A stretch of DNA of 64,000 nt from Paenibacillus mellifer (GCF_023195895.1 NZ_JALPRK010000001.1:528041-592040), one strand, 5' to 3'. Shown: positions 16,762 through 25,522, numbered from the stretch's first letter. The notes: generated by a model not told the origin, from the sequence alone. Program-made: numbers and translations.

Positions 16762-16853
16762 TGGTACCCGGATGCGGGTTGCCGGTCCGTTTTGATACAA
16801 TGGAGACAGTGGAGCTTGCCCGAGGCAAGCGCAAGGCAAAGGAGAGATTGTTC

Positions 16854-17543
16854 GTGAGATCGGCAATTTTGGTTATAGATGATGATGAGAAAATCACGTC
16901 GATGCTGCGGCGCGGCCTGGCGTTTGAGGGATATGACGTCTATACGGCCCAGAACGGAGCGGAAGGACTCTCGATGATGATGAGCGCCGACCCGGATTTG
17001 ATTATTTTAGACGTCATGATGCCTAAAGTAGACGGGTTCGAGGTATGCCGGCGATTGCGCGAGGGAGGAAGCACCGTACCGGTGCTGATGTTGACCGCCA
17101 AGGACGAGGTCGAGAACCGGGTGAAGGGATTGGATCTGGGCGCGGACGATTACCTCGTCAAACCTTTTGCCCTGGAGGAGCTGCTGGCCCGGGTGCGAGC
17201 ATTGCTTCGGCGCAAGGATTCGGCGGGAGACGCCGGCAACCAGCGGCTTATTTTTGAGGACATCGTCATGGATCTCGATTCTCGCGAGGTTACGCGGGCC
17301 GGACAGCGTTTGGAACTAACCGCCAAGGAATTTGAGCTGCTCCACCTGTTCTTGCAAAATCCCAAACGGCTGCTGACCCGAGATTTAATCATGGATAAAA
17401 TTTGGGGTTACGACTACAGCGGGGAGTCGAACGTGCTGGAGGTTTATATTGCCATGCTTCGGCAAAAGACAGAGGAGCACGGCGGCAAACGTATCATTCA
17501 GACGATCCGCGGGGCCGGTTACATCCTGAGAGGAGAGGCTTAA
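16854..17543 (+). CDS. OmpR-family response regulator
   Basis: 229 aa from GTG 16854, 9 nt after GGAG at 16841-16844; the in-frame TTG at 16848 is too close to that site. Receiver domain with Asp53 (LIILDVMMPKVDG), conserved Lys in KPFALEELLARV, and a C-terminal winged helix (LTAKEFELL, GYDYSGESNVLEVYI, RGAGYIL). Pairs with the kinase 2 nt downstream. The stimulus is unknown; position next to htrA hints at envelope stress, but I cannot equate it with CssR. Confidence 0.9.
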   Translation: MRSAILVIDDDEKITSMLRRGLAFEGYDVYTAQNGAEGLSMMMSADPDLIILDVMMPKVDGFEVCRRLREGGSTVPVLMLTAKDEVENRVKGLDLGADDYLVKPFALEELLARVRALLRRKDSAGDAGNQRLIFEDIVMDLDSREVTRAGQRLELTAKEFELLHLFLQNPKRLLTRDLIMDKIWGYDYSGESNVLEVYIAMLRQKTEEHGGKRIIQTIRGAGYILRGEA

Positions 17544-17545
17544 GC

Positions 17546-19003
17546 ATGTCGATTCGGCTGCGGCTGACTGCATGGTATACCGGGATTTTGGCCGTTACGC
17601 TGATCCTGTTCAGCGCTTCGATCTATGCCTTTGTCCGATATAACACCTATATGGAAGTGAAGAATCGGTTGGAGGATCAGGCCAATCGGATCAAAAACTC
17701 CCAAAGCTACAGCATCACTCAGGGACTGGATTTGTATTTGGATCCGATGCAGGCGAACCGGTTAGAGGATGCCCAACTGTTTGTGCAGATCCACAATTAT
17801 ACGGATGGAAACACGCGGTATTCGCAAAATCTGTTGAGTTGGAACATGAAGTTCCCCGTTCCTGACGCCGGCTCGTTGAGCAAGATCGCGGGCTTCAAGA
17901 AGGTTCAGCTGTATAATCAGTCTTTCTTGCTGTATCAGCTTCCGATAACGCTCGATAACAATTTGATTGGTTTGATCCAGCTTGCGGCCTATACCGGCGC
18001 CGAAGATAAGCTAATGAACCGGATGAGCACGGTCTTGTTATTTGGCTCGATCATCACGATTCTGGCGGCCAGCTCACTGGGTCTCTTCCTTGCGCGTAAA
18101 TCGATGGCGCCTATCGGCAAGGTCATTGAGGCGGCAAACGGGATTCAGACTGGGAATGATCTGAGTGTGAGGATCGATTACGAAGGGCCAAATGATGAAA
18201 TCGGCCAACTGATTGGCACCGTCAACAACATGCTCGAACGAACCGAGGGCTTTTATAGGGAGCTTGAGGAGGCCTATTCGACCCAGCGCCGGTTCGTATC
18301 GGATGCCTCCCATGAATTGCGAACACCACTCACGACAATTCGCGGCAACGTGGACTTGTTGAAGCGGATGTGGACTCAGGATGAAGCACGGCGCGATCCT
18401 GGCGAAGAGGAACGGGTACGCAACTTCTCACTGGAAGCTGTGAGCGACATCGCCGCTGAATCCGAACGAATGAGCCGGTTGGTGAACGATATGCTGTCGC
18501 TGGCCCGTGCGGATGCCGGGCAAACGCTGACGAAAGAGCCGCTGCTGCTGGCTCCGGTTGTGGAGGAGGTCGCCCGAAGGGCGCAATTCTTGCCGCGGAG
18601 AGCGGAGTGGGTCCAAGGCGATTTGCAGGCACTAGAGGGTGTGACGGTTGTTGGCAGCAAGGATTATTTGCAGCAGATGTTGTTTATTTTTATTGAAAAT
18701 GCGTTCAAATATACCGAACAGGGCAGCGTCACGATCGATGCTGTTCAATCGGCAGGACAGATTGGCATCCGCGTCGCTGATACGGGCATCGGGATGGACC
18801 GCAGCGAGGTACCGCATATTTTTGAACGCTTCTATCGGGCGGATCCGTCCCGTGGGGTTATTCAAGGAACCGGGCTGGGGTTATCGATTGCCAAATGGAT
18901 TATTGACGAACACGAGGGCTCTGTAGAAGTGTTAACGAAGCGAGGCGAAGGGACGACTTTCATCATCTGGCTTCCCACTGTCTTTAATGCCCTCCAGGAA
19001 TAG
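17546..19003 (+). CDS. Sensor histidine kinase, OmpR partner
   Basis: 485 aa from ATG 17546, 2 nt after the regulator's stop. Membrane helices at about 8-31 and 160-183 enclose an extracellular sensor region of some 125 residues; a HAMP domain follows. HisKA has His256 (FVSDASHELRTPLTTI), and the ATPase domain has ENAFKYTEQGS, DTGIGMD, FERFYRAD and GTGLGLSIA. All catalytic motifs are intact. The ligand is unknown. The ispH promoter lies at its 3' end. Confidence 0.9.
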   Translation: MSIRLRLTAWYTGILAVTLILFSASIYAFVRYNTYMEVKNRLEDQANRIKNSQSYSITQGLDLYLDPMQANRLEDAQLFVQIHNYTDGNTRYSQNLLSWNMKFPVPDAGSLSKIAGFKKVQLYNQSFLLYQLPITLDNNLIGLIQLAAYTGAEDKLMNRMSTVLLFGSIITILAASSLGLFLARKSMAPIGKVIEAANGIQTGNDLSVRIDYEGPNDEIGQLIGTVNNMLERTEGFYRELEEAYSTQRRFVSDASHELRTPLTTIRGNVDLLKRMWTQDEARRDPGEEERVRNFSLEAVSDIAAESERMSRLVNDMLSLARADAGQTLTKEPLLLAPVVEEVARRAQFLPRRAEWVQGDLQALEGVTVVGSKDYLQQMLFIFIENAFKYTEQGSVTIDAVQSAGQIGIRVADTGIGMDRSEVPHIFERFYRADPSRGVIQGTGLGLSIAKWIIDEHEGSVEVLTKRGEGTTFIIWLPTVFNALQE

Positions 19004-19011
19004 TTTATAAT
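18983..19011 (+). promoter_or_regulatory. Predicted promoter of ispH
   Basis: TTTAAT (18983-18988), 17-bp spacer, TATAAT (19006-19011), overlapping the end of the kinase gene. Confidence 0.6.
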
Positions 19012-19066
19012 AGAGAGGCCCCCTCCGTCAGGGAAAACTGGGGGACGAGAAAGCAGGGATACGATC

Positions 19067-20026
19067 ATGGAAGTCATTAAAATTTCGCCGCGCGGTTACT
19101 GCTACGGCGTCGTGGACGCGATGGTTCTGGCCCGGCAGGCGGCTAAGAACCTCGATCTCCCGCGGCCGATATATATACTAGGCATGATTGTGCACAACAG
19201 CCATGTCACGAATTCTTTCGAGGATGAAGGGATTATTACGTTGGACGGCCCGAATCGCCTCGACATTTTGAGCAAGGTGGAGAGCGGGACAGTTATTTTT
19301 ACAGCGCATGGGGTGTCGCCGGAGGTCCGCAAGTTGGCCCGTGACAAAGGGCTGACGACGGTCGACGCTACTTGCCCGGATGTGACCAAAACTCATGTAC
19401 TCATCGAAGAGAAGGTTGCCGATGGGTATGAGGTGATTTACATCGGGAAGAAAGGGCATCCCGAGCCGGAAGGCGCGGTAGGCGTAGCACCAGACAAGGT
19501 GCATTTGATCGAGAAGGAAGAGGAGATCGAGCTTCTGAATCTATCGGCCGACAAAATCGTAATCACCAACCAAACGACGATGAGCCAGTGGGATATCAAG
19601 CATATTATGAAAAAATTGCTGGAGAAGTTTCCCGGCGCTGAGGTGCATAACGAGATTTGCCTGGCGACCCAGATGCGCCAGCAGGCGGTTGCGGAGCAAG
19701 CCAGTCAGGCGGACCTCGTGATCGTCGTTGGCGATCCCCGGAGCAATAACTCTAACCGGCTCGCACAGGTGTCGGAAGAGATCGCCGGAGTTAAGGCGTA
19801 CCGGATCGCCGACGTCACGGAGCTGAAGCGCGAATGGCTGGAAGGCATCCGCAAGGTAGCGGTGACCTCAGGCGCGTCGACGCCGACGCCAATTACGAAG
19901 GAAGTCATCCATTATCTAGAGCAATATGTCCCGGAAGTACCGGCGACTTGGGATATCGTCCGAACGGTCAATCTAGCGAAATTATTGCCTCCAGTTAAAG
20001 TCGGAGCTAAAAGTAAAGAGGAATAA
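19067..20026 (+). CDS. ispH: 4-hydroxy-3-methylbut-2-enyl diphosphate reductase
   Basis: 319 aa. The last enzyme of the MEP isoprenoid pathway, a 4Fe-4S protein that makes isopentenyl and dimethylallyl diphosphate. The three cluster cysteines are Cys12 (GYCYGV), Cys103 (DATCPDV) and Cys198 (NEICLAT). The HGVSPEV, TNQTTMS and SGASTPTPI motifs are present. It would depend on the Suf system for its cluster. Single gene with its own promoter. Confidence 0.95.
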   Translation: MEVIKISPRGYCYGVVDAMVLARQAAKNLDLPRPIYILGMIVHNSHVTNSFEDEGIITLDGPNRLDILSKVESGTVIFTAHGVSPEVRKLARDKGLTTVDATCPDVTKTHVLIEEKVADGYEVIYIGKKGHPEPEGAVGVAPDKVHLIEKEEEIELLNLSADKIVITNQTTMSQWDIKHIMKKLLEKFPGAEVHNEICLATQMRQQAVAEQASQADLVIVVGDPRSNNSNRLAQVSEEIAGVKAYRIADVTELKREWLEGIRKVAVTSGASTPTPITKEVIHYLEQYVPEVPATWDIVRTVNLAKLLPPVKVGAKSKEE

Positions 20027-20070
20027 AAGTTTACCAACATTTGCGGGGTCCCATACGAGTCGATACATGT

Positions 20071-20104
20071 TATACTCGTTGTAGAAAGGTTACAAAAATG
20101 TAAC
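20071..20104 (+). promoter_or_regulatory. -10 element plus palindromic operator upstream of CAP-domain gene
   Basis: TATACT (20071-20076) without a convincing -35. Then a perfect 16-bp palindrome GTTACA-AAAA-TGTAAC (20089-20104) at about +6 to +21 of the predicted transcript, where a bound repressor would block elongation. I do not recognise the cognate regulator. Confidence 0.45.
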
Positions 20105-20137
20105 TAACCTATCAACTACAACGAAGGAGATGACAGG

Positions 20138-20845
20138 ATGAAATCGAATCGACTGAAACGTTTGGTGACGGGTGGACTAACTGCAATGTTAGCCGCAGCA
20201 GTTATTGTGCCGGCTTCGGCATCGGCAGCCTCGAATACGACGACTTATAAAACTTATACAACATTTAAGACTTACACGACTTACGGTACGAACTCGAACA
20301 CTTGGACAAATTATTATACGATTCCGTGGTATCAATATAATCAACCGCAAACGGGTAATAAGACGCAAACCGGCACTACCCAAGGCACTACACAAGGAAC
20401 AACGCAAGGAACAACGCAAGGAACTACGCAAGGAACTACGCAGAGCGGCAATACGCAAAGCGCAACGACCGACAAATCGCAGTTTGCGACCCAGGTCATT
20501 ACGCTGGTGAACCAGGAGCGTGCAAAACAAGGACTTAAGCCGCTTACCGGTGACGCGGCACTGAACAATATGGCATGGGCCAAAGCGAAGGACATGAGCG
20601 ATAATAACTATTTTAGCCATACCTCTCCAACCTATGGTTCACCGTTCGATATGATGAAAAAATTCGGCATTAAATTCGGCTATGCCGGTGAGAATATCGC
20701 GATGGGGCAGAAGACACCGGCGGAGGTCGTCAACGCCTGGATGAACAGCGAAGGTCACCGCGCCAATATTTTGAACGCCAATTACAACCTGATCGGCGTG
20801 GGCTACTATAACGGGTATTGGGCCCAGGAGTTCGTTGGTAGATAA
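20138..20845 (+). CDS. Secreted CAP/SCP-domain protein with GTTQ tandem repeats
   Basis: 235 aa with a clear signal peptide (about 1-30, Ala-rich, VPASASA cleavage region). A low-complexity Thr/Tyr-rich stretch follows, then a tandem repeat of about six GTTQ units (residues about 78-102) as spacer. The CAP domain is C-terminal (NQERAKQGLKPL, FSHTSPTYGSPFDMM, GENIAMG, NSEGHRANIL). Like Bacillus YkwD, it is a cell-surface or secreted protein of uncertain function, often linked to spores or the wall. The repeats (CAAGGAACAACG in DNA) are candidates for length variation by slippage. Confidence 0.88.
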   Translation: MKSNRLKRLVTGGLTAMLAAAVIVPASASAASNTTTYKTYTTFKTYTTYGTNSNTWTNYYTIPWYQYNQPQTGNKTQTGTTQGTTQGTTQGTTQGTTQGTTQSGNTQSATTDKSQFATQVITLVNQERAKQGLKPLTGDAALNNMAWAKAKDMSDNNYFSHTSPTYGSPFDMMKKFGIKFGYAGENIAMGQKTPAEVVNAWMNSEGHRANILNANYNLIGVGYYNGYWAQEFVGR

Positions 20846-20860
20846 GCACTTATAGGATAG

Positions 20861-20889
20861 GCCGGAGAGTCCAGCTCTCCGGCTTTTTT
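20861..20889 (+). terminator. Terminator of CAP-domain gene
   Basis: GCCGGAGAG / CTCTCCGGC (9 bp) with a 5-nt loop, followed by TTTTTT. Confidence 0.93.
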
Positions 20890-21089
20890 GTGTTTTGTCG
20901 CTTTTTTCACGATTATCCCTTTTGTTCAGGGGGGGGGGCTGTTCAGGGAGCAGGCGGGCGGGTGTGGCCGGGATAAGGATGAATCCCATTCTGTTGCCTG
21001 ATTCATCGGGATAATCCCGTAAAGCGTCCGGAAGAGACGTGTTAACCCGAGCGCCAAGTTATTCAAACGCTTGCCTATGTCCAATGGGG
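20890..21089. other. Intergenic stretch with G10 run and inverted repeat
   Basis: No gene seen. Holds a run of ten G (20929-20938) and an 8-bp perfect inverted repeat GATGAATC / GATTCATC (20978-20985 / 21000-21007) flanked by GGGATAA-type words. No T-run follows, so it is not an obvious terminator. Confidence 0.5.
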
Positions 21090-21118
21090 TTGACGGGGAA
21101 GACAAATTCGGCTATAGT
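21090..21118 (+). promoter_or_regulatory. Predicted promoter of DAHP synthase gene
   Basis: TTGACG (21090-21095), 17-bp spacer, TATAGT (21113-21118), leaving a leader of about 110 nt without a recognised element. Confidence 0.75.
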
Positions 21119-21236
21119 TACTTTAGTGGATAAAAGCTTAAAAGCACACAAGCGTTCAAGCGAAATAGTGCCTGTACGTTCGAATATTGGTTTTTAGCCC
21201 GACGACGAATCGCCAATGAAGAAAGGATGGAATCGT

Positions 21237-22280
21237 ATGATCGTTATTACATCAAACCAAACGCCTGAGGAACGCGTTCAGGAAATTATCGCCGTGATTG
21301 AGAAGGAAGGCTTGCAGACCCATGTTTCTCGCGGGAAGGATCGGACCGTGATCGGATTGCTCGGCTCGATCGAACCGAAACTCGCCGAGCATCTTCGCCA
21401 AATGAAGGACGTCGAAAACGTCATCAAAATTTCGAAATCCTATAAATTGGCCAGCCGGGACTTTCATCCAGAGGATACGGTGATTTCCATCGGCGACGTG
21501 AAGATTGGCGGCGGGGAGCTTGTTGTCATGGGCGGACCTTGCGCCGTGGAATCGCCGGAACAAATCGACGAGATCGCCCGTTTGGTGAAGGCGGCCGGCG
21601 GGCAAGTGCTGCGAGGCGGCGCGTTTAAGCCGCGCACCGGGCCGTACAGTTTCCAGGGCATCGGCGTGGAGGGCCTTATCATGATGGCGGAGGCGGGCAA
21701 GAAGCACGGCCTGCTGACCATTACGGAGGTCATGACGCCGGAGTACGTGGATGTGTGCGCCGAATACGCCGACATCTTGCAGGTTGGAACACGCAACATG
21801 CAGAACTTCGATTTGCTGCGCAAGCTGGGCACCTGCAACAAGCCGGTGCTGCTGAAACGCGGCTTTAGCGCCACCTATGACGAGTTCCTGAACGCGGCGG
21901 AATACATCCTGGCGGGCGGCAACCCGAACGTGATGCTGTGCGAACGCGGGATCCGTACATTCGAGACGTACACGCGCAATACGTTGGACCTGTCGGCCAT
22001 TCCGGTCCTGCAGGGCTTAAGCCATCTGCCGGTGATTTCCGACCCGAGCCACGGCACGGGCCGCCGTGAACTCGTTGAGCCGATGACGAAAGCATCCGTG
22101 GCTGCCGGCGCGGACGGTCTGATCATCGAAATGCACACCGATCCGGATAACTCGATGACCGGGGACGGCGTTCAATCCTTGTTCCCTGACCAATTCGCGG
22201 CTTTGCTGCAAGATTTGGAGAAATTGGCTCCATTGGTAGGGAAACGTTTCGATACCCCGAAAGCCGCACTTCACGTGTGA
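21237..22280 (+). CDS. aroF: 3-deoxy-7-phosphoheptulonate synthase (type I beta)
   Basis: 347 aa from ATG 21237, with GAAAGGA 9 nt upstream; the ATG at 21216 overlaps that site. The first ~70 residues form a ferredoxin-like, ACT-like regulatory domain (IVITSNQTPEERVQ...GLLG...KISKSYKLASR), as in the Thermotoga enzyme. The catalytic barrel follows (GGPCAVES, GAFKPRTGPYSFQG, KRGFSAT, SDPSHGTGRR). It condenses PEP and erythrose 4-phosphate at the entry to aromatic synthesis. There is no chorismate-mutase domain, unlike Bacillus subtilis AroA. The N-terminal domain predicts feedback by an aromatic amino acid. Confidence 0.92.
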   Translation: MIVITSNQTPEERVQEIIAVIEKEGLQTHVSRGKDRTVIGLLGSIEPKLAEHLRQMKDVENVIKISKSYKLASRDFHPEDTVISIGDVKIGGGELVVMGGPCAVESPEQIDEIARLVKAAGGQVLRGGAFKPRTGPYSFQGIGVEGLIMMAEAGKKHGLLTITEVMTPEYVDVCAEYADILQVGTRNMQNFDLLRKLGTCNKPVLLKRGFSATYDEFLNAAEYILAGGNPNVMLCERGIRTFETYTRNTLDLSAIPVLQGLSHLPVISDPSHGTGRRELVEPMTKASVAAGADGLIIEMHTDPDNSMTGDGVQSLFPDQFAALLQDLEKLAPLVGKRFDTPKAALHV

Positions 22281-22325
22281 GATAGCCCGACATATGCAAC
22301 GCTTTCATGAATTGAGCAAATCCCT

Positions 22326-22358
22326 AAAGTCCATTCCCCATGCGGCGAGTGGGCTTTT
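22326..22358 (+). terminator. Probable terminator of aroF
   Basis: AAAGTCCA / TGGGCTTT stem (8 bp with one G-U), 16-nt loop, followed by TTAT. Confidence 0.6.
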
Positions 22359-22409
22359 ATACTATTTGTCGTATAATTTGTACTATGCGTAATAATACCT
22401 TATATCGGA

Positions 22410-22426
22410 TGTAAAAATACCTTACA
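22410..22426 (+). promoter_or_regulatory. GlnR/TnrA box
   Basis: TGTAA-N7-TTACA is an exact match to the TGTNA-N7-TNACA consensus of the MerR-family nitrogen regulators GlnR and TnrA. Its centre lies about 51 bp upstream of the predicted transcription start, a position associated with activation rather than repression. Confidence 0.8.
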
Positions 22427-22432
22427 TAAGTA

Positions 22433-22462
22433 TTGACGACTTCGCCTCCATCGTCCTATAAT
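22433..22462 (+). promoter_or_regulatory. Promoter of glutamine synthetase gene
   Basis: TTGACG (22433-22438), 18-bp spacer, TATAAT (22457-22462). Confidence 0.85.
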
Positions 22463-22540
22463 GACGACATAATCATACTAAAGGATGAACGTTAATCGCA
22501 AAAACTAGATTTAATGTTCGTGATTTGGGGAGGAAAGAGT

Positions 22541-23965
22541 ATGTCAGCAGAGTTCGTTTTAAAGACAATCAAGGAAAAACAAATCGAGTGGGTAGATTTC
22601 CGCTTTGTTGATCTATCGGGACGGGCACATCATATTACGCTTCCAGCTAAAGAAGTAGATGAGGACACTTTCGTGAACGGCGTTGCTTTCGACGGATCTT
22701 CGATTCCCGGGTTCCGTGGCATTGAAGAATCCGACATGGTCATGATGCCGGACCATGGTTCCGTATTCGTCGATCCGTTTACCGCGCATCCGACGTTGAA
22801 CGTGTTTTGCGATATCTATACGCCGGACGGCGAACGTTACGAGCGCGATCCGCGCAGCATCGCGGTTCGTGCGGAAGAATACCTGAAGCAAAGCGGTGTG
22901 GGTACAGCGGCATTTTTCGCACCGGAATCCGAATTCTTTATTTTCGACGACGTTCGCTTTGAGAGCGGAATGAACAAAACGTTCTACTCGGTAGATTCCG
23001 AAGAAGCAGTTTGGAATACGGGCCGTTCGGAAGAAGGCGGCAACTTGGGTTACAAAGTGCCGGTCAAAGGCGGTTATGTACCGGTAGCCCCAACTGACAA
23101 GCAGCAGGACATTCGCAGCGAAATGTGCCGTTTGCTTGAAGAAGCCGGCCTTCGCGTGGAACGTCACCACCACGAGGTAGCGACAGCAGGTCAAGCGGAG
23201 ATTAATTTCCGTTTCGACACGTTGCTGAAAACGGCCGATAACCTGATGGTCTACAAATATATCGTGCACAACACCGCCGCTCAGTTCGGCAAAACGGCAA
23301 CGTTCATGCCGAAACCGCTGTTTGGCGACAACGGCAGCGGGATGCACGTGCACCAATCGATCTTTAAAGGCGATACTCCGTTGTTCTACGAAAAAGGCGC
23401 CTATGCGAACCTGAGCGAAATCGCCCTGAACTACATCGGCGGCATTCTGTACCATGCGCCGGCGCTTATCGCCTTCACCAACCCAAGCACCAACTCGTTT
23501 AAACGCTTGGTTCCTGGCTTCGAGGCTCCGGTAAACCTGGTTTACTCGAAAGGGAACCGCTCGGCAGCCGTCCGGATTCCGGTTGCTGCCGTAACGCCGA
23601 AGGGCTGCCGCATCGAGTTCCGTACGCCGGACTCCACGGCTAACCCGTACCTGGCCTTCTCCGCCATGCTGATGGCCGGCCTTGACGGCATCAAGAACAA
23701 AATCGATCCGGTGAAACTGGGTTACGGACCGTTCGATAAGAACATCTATGAATTGTCCGACGAAGAGAAAGCGACGATCCGCAGCGTTCCGGGTTCCCTG
23801 GACGAAGCGCTGAACGCTTTGGAAAGCGACCATGAATTCCTGACCCAAGGCGGCGTATTCACGAAAGCGTTCATCGACAATTTCGTGGAGTTGAAGCGCG
23901 CCGAAGCAAGAGCCGTTGCCGTGCGTGTACATCCTTACGAATTTGGCCTCTATTACGATCTGTAA
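22541..23965 (+). CDS. glnA: Type I glutamine synthetase, GSI-beta-like
   Basis: 474 aa from ATG 22541 (GGGGAGGAAAG upstream); the ATG at 22514 lacks a site. GSI motifs: FDGSSIPGF, ESEFF, MPKPLFGDNGSGMHVHQS, KRLVPG, NRSAAVRIP and EFRTPDSTANPYL. It is about 30 residues longer than the 444-aa GSI-alpha GlnA usual in Bacillus. Its C-terminus, NIYELSDEE...GVFTKAFIDNF, aligns with the GSI-beta adenylylation region; Tyr403 sits where the modified tyrosine of E. coli does. It forms glutamine from glutamate, ammonia and ATP. No glnR lies next to it, so this may be a second GS under GlnR control. Confidence 0.92.
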   Translation: MSAEFVLKTIKEKQIEWVDFRFVDLSGRAHHITLPAKEVDEDTFVNGVAFDGSSIPGFRGIEESDMVMMPDHGSVFVDPFTAHPTLNVFCDIYTPDGERYERDPRSIAVRAEEYLKQSGVGTAAFFAPESEFFIFDDVRFESGMNKTFYSVDSEEAVWNTGRSEEGGNLGYKVPVKGGYVPVAPTDKQQDIRSEMCRLLEEAGLRVERHHHEVATAGQAEINFRFDTLLKTADNLMVYKYIVHNTAAQFGKTATFMPKPLFGDNGSGMHVHQSIFKGDTPLFYEKGAYANLSEIALNYIGGILYHAPALIAFTNPSTNSFKRLVPGFEAPVNLVYSKGNRSAAVRIPVAAVTPKGCRIEFRTPDSTANPYLAFSAMLMAGLDGIKNKIDPVKLGYGPFDKNIYELSDEEKATIRSVPGSLDEALNALESDHEFLTQGGVFTKAFIDNFVELKRAEARAVAVRVHPYEFGLYYDL

Positions 23966-24002
23966 GAAGAATTAGCTATTATCATCCGAATAGAAACAAA
24001 GA

Positions 24003-24040
24003 AACGTCCCCGAGAGTTGGTTTAAATCCTCGGGGACGTT
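24003..24040. terminator. Bidirectional terminator between glnA and lacI-type gene
   Basis: 12-bp perfect stem AACGTCCCCGAG / CTCGGGGACGTT (24003-24014 / 24029-24040) with T-rich tails on both strands (CTTTGTTT on plus, TCTTTGTTT on minus). Confidence 0.92.
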
Positions 24041-24072
24041 CTTTGTTTGCGTATATAAGTGCAGGCCTAAAC

Positions 24073-25104
24073 TTAGTAGCGATCCGATTGCGCGGCCCCG
24101 CAGGACTGTCGAACCACCAGTTCGGGTTCGACGACGACGCTGCTTGTGACCGAGGTGTTGTGGATCAAGTCGTAAAGCAGGGAAGCGGCCAGCCTGCCGA
24201 TTTTTTCCTTGTTCTGACGGATCGTACTCAGCGCCGGAGTGGTGTAATTGCAGGCTTCAATATCATCGCAGCCGATGATCGCAATATCCTGCGGAATTCG
24301 TAAATCATGCTCTTTCAAAGCGCGCATCGCTCCGATGGCGAGTTGATCGGATGCGGCGAAGATGGCTCTGGGCAGGTTGCCTGCCTTGATCATACGGTTC
24401 ATGGCTTCGTAACCGCTGGCTTCAAAGAAGTTCTCCCCGTTTACAAACCACTCGTCATTCACGAATAAACCGAAATTTTCGATCGCAGCTTTATATCCGT
24501 TTTCACGCATGTTCGAAATGTCGGATTCCAAGGTGCTGCCGATATACCCTAATTCCCGATAACCCAGTAGGTAGAAGTGTTCTACCACCTTAAACGACAT
24601 CTTATAGTTGTCGGACATGATATACCCGGAGCTCTTCCCTTTGAGCTCGATATCAACGCCGATACATGGGATTTCGCTATGATCCAGCTCGCTTATCGAG
24701 GGCTCAACTTGCTGCCCCGTGACGATAATGCACCCGTCGACATGATAATGCTGGCAACGCGCCAAATAGTCGCCGTCGACCGCGTGAAACTTTTCGTTCG
24801 AGAAGAAGAGGAGATCGTATCCGAACATGCCCATTTGCTTCTTGAAGGCATTCAACACTTCCACGAAAAAAGGATGGTTAAAATCGATATTGAGCTTTCC
24901 GGCAAAGATGACGCCAATGAGATTGGATTTCTTGGTGGCGAGCGTTTTCGCTGAATTTGAGGGAACGTAACCTGTTTGCTTCATGATTTCGAGAACTTTC
25001 GATCTGGTTTCTTCCGAAATATCGCTATAGTTATTAATTATTTTGGAAACGGTTGAGATGGAGACACCAGCCATTTCCGCAATCGTTTTTATGTTGACGG
25101 CCAA
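24073..25104 (-). CDS. LacI-family transcriptional repressor
   Basis: 343 aa. N-terminal LacI helix-turn-helix (IKTIAEMAGVSISTVSKIIN), hinge helix (NSAKTLATKKS), and a periplasmic-binding-protein-like sugar domain (GVIFAG..., ASDQLAIGAMRAL, IIGCDDIEACNYTTPALSTI). It is divergent from the ABC importer and GH94 phosphorylase operon, with two matching operators between them, so it is the likely local regulator. The inducer is probably the imported disaccharide or a derivative. Confidence 0.92.
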   Translation of the reverse strand: MAVNIKTIAEMAGVSISTVSKIINNYSDISEETRSKVLEIMKQTGYVPSNSAKTLATKKSNLIGVIFAGKLNIDFNHPFFVEVLNAFKKQMGMFGYDLLFFSNEKFHAVDGDYLARCQHYHVDGCIIVTGQQVEPSISELDHSEIPCIGVDIELKGKSSGYIMSDNYKMSFKVVEHFYLLGYRELGYIGSTLESDISNMRENGYKAAIENFGLFVNDEWFVNGENFFEASGYEAMNRMIKAGNLPRAIFAASDQLAIGAMRALKEHDLRIPQDIAIIGCDDIEACNYTTPALSTIRQNKEKIGRLAASLLYDLIHNTSVTSSVVVEPELVVRQSCGAAQSDRY

Positions 25105-25178
25105 GGGAAAGTCGCCCCCCTTCTGTAATAAACAGCACTCGGAAATATTATAGCATCCGAACTATTCAAATTCACTTA

Positions 25179-25198
25179 TTACGAAACTATTTTCGTAA
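25179..25198. promoter_or_regulatory. LacI-type operator O1
   Basis: TTACGAAA-CTAT-TTTCGTAA, a perfect 8+4+8 palindrome, just upstream of a minus-strand TATAAT (25152-25147) that could serve the repressor gene. Likely site of autoregulation. Confidence 0.75.
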
Positions 25199-25375
25199 AT
25201 AGTGTAATAAAAGCCTAAACTTTAGTCAATATGGGGGACCTACAACCAGATTTCGACAGCTTGCAAACGTGATTATCTTCAGAAAATCCTGTTGCAATCA
25301 AGGTTTATTGCTGTGTGAATTGAATTTAGAGAAAAAATCACTTTACAAACAAAAAGATTGATGCAATAATGTGAC

Positions 25376-25395
25376 TTGCGAAACCGCTTTCGGTG
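25376..25395. promoter_or_regulatory. LacI-type operator O2
   Basis: TTGCGAAACCGCTTTCGGTG shares the CGAAA-N4-TTTCG core of O1, 197 bp away, and lies about where the -35 of the importer promoter would be (TATAGA at 25410-25415). Two operators at this spacing would allow DNA looping. Confidence 0.65.
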
Positions 25396-25522
25396 CTTGA
25401 ATCGATATTTATAGAATAGGGTTACTTATTTTCGTGATTTTAGGAAATGATCTCCCGGAATAAAACATGTCGGACAAGGCCGATTGGATTTCAACCATTA
25501 TTTTGTCATTGGGGGTAACAGC

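Noticed and set aside
22613..23932. 439-aa minus-strand frame opposite glnA
   Set aside because: Antisense shadow of the glutamine synthetase gene with no promoter or ribosome site.
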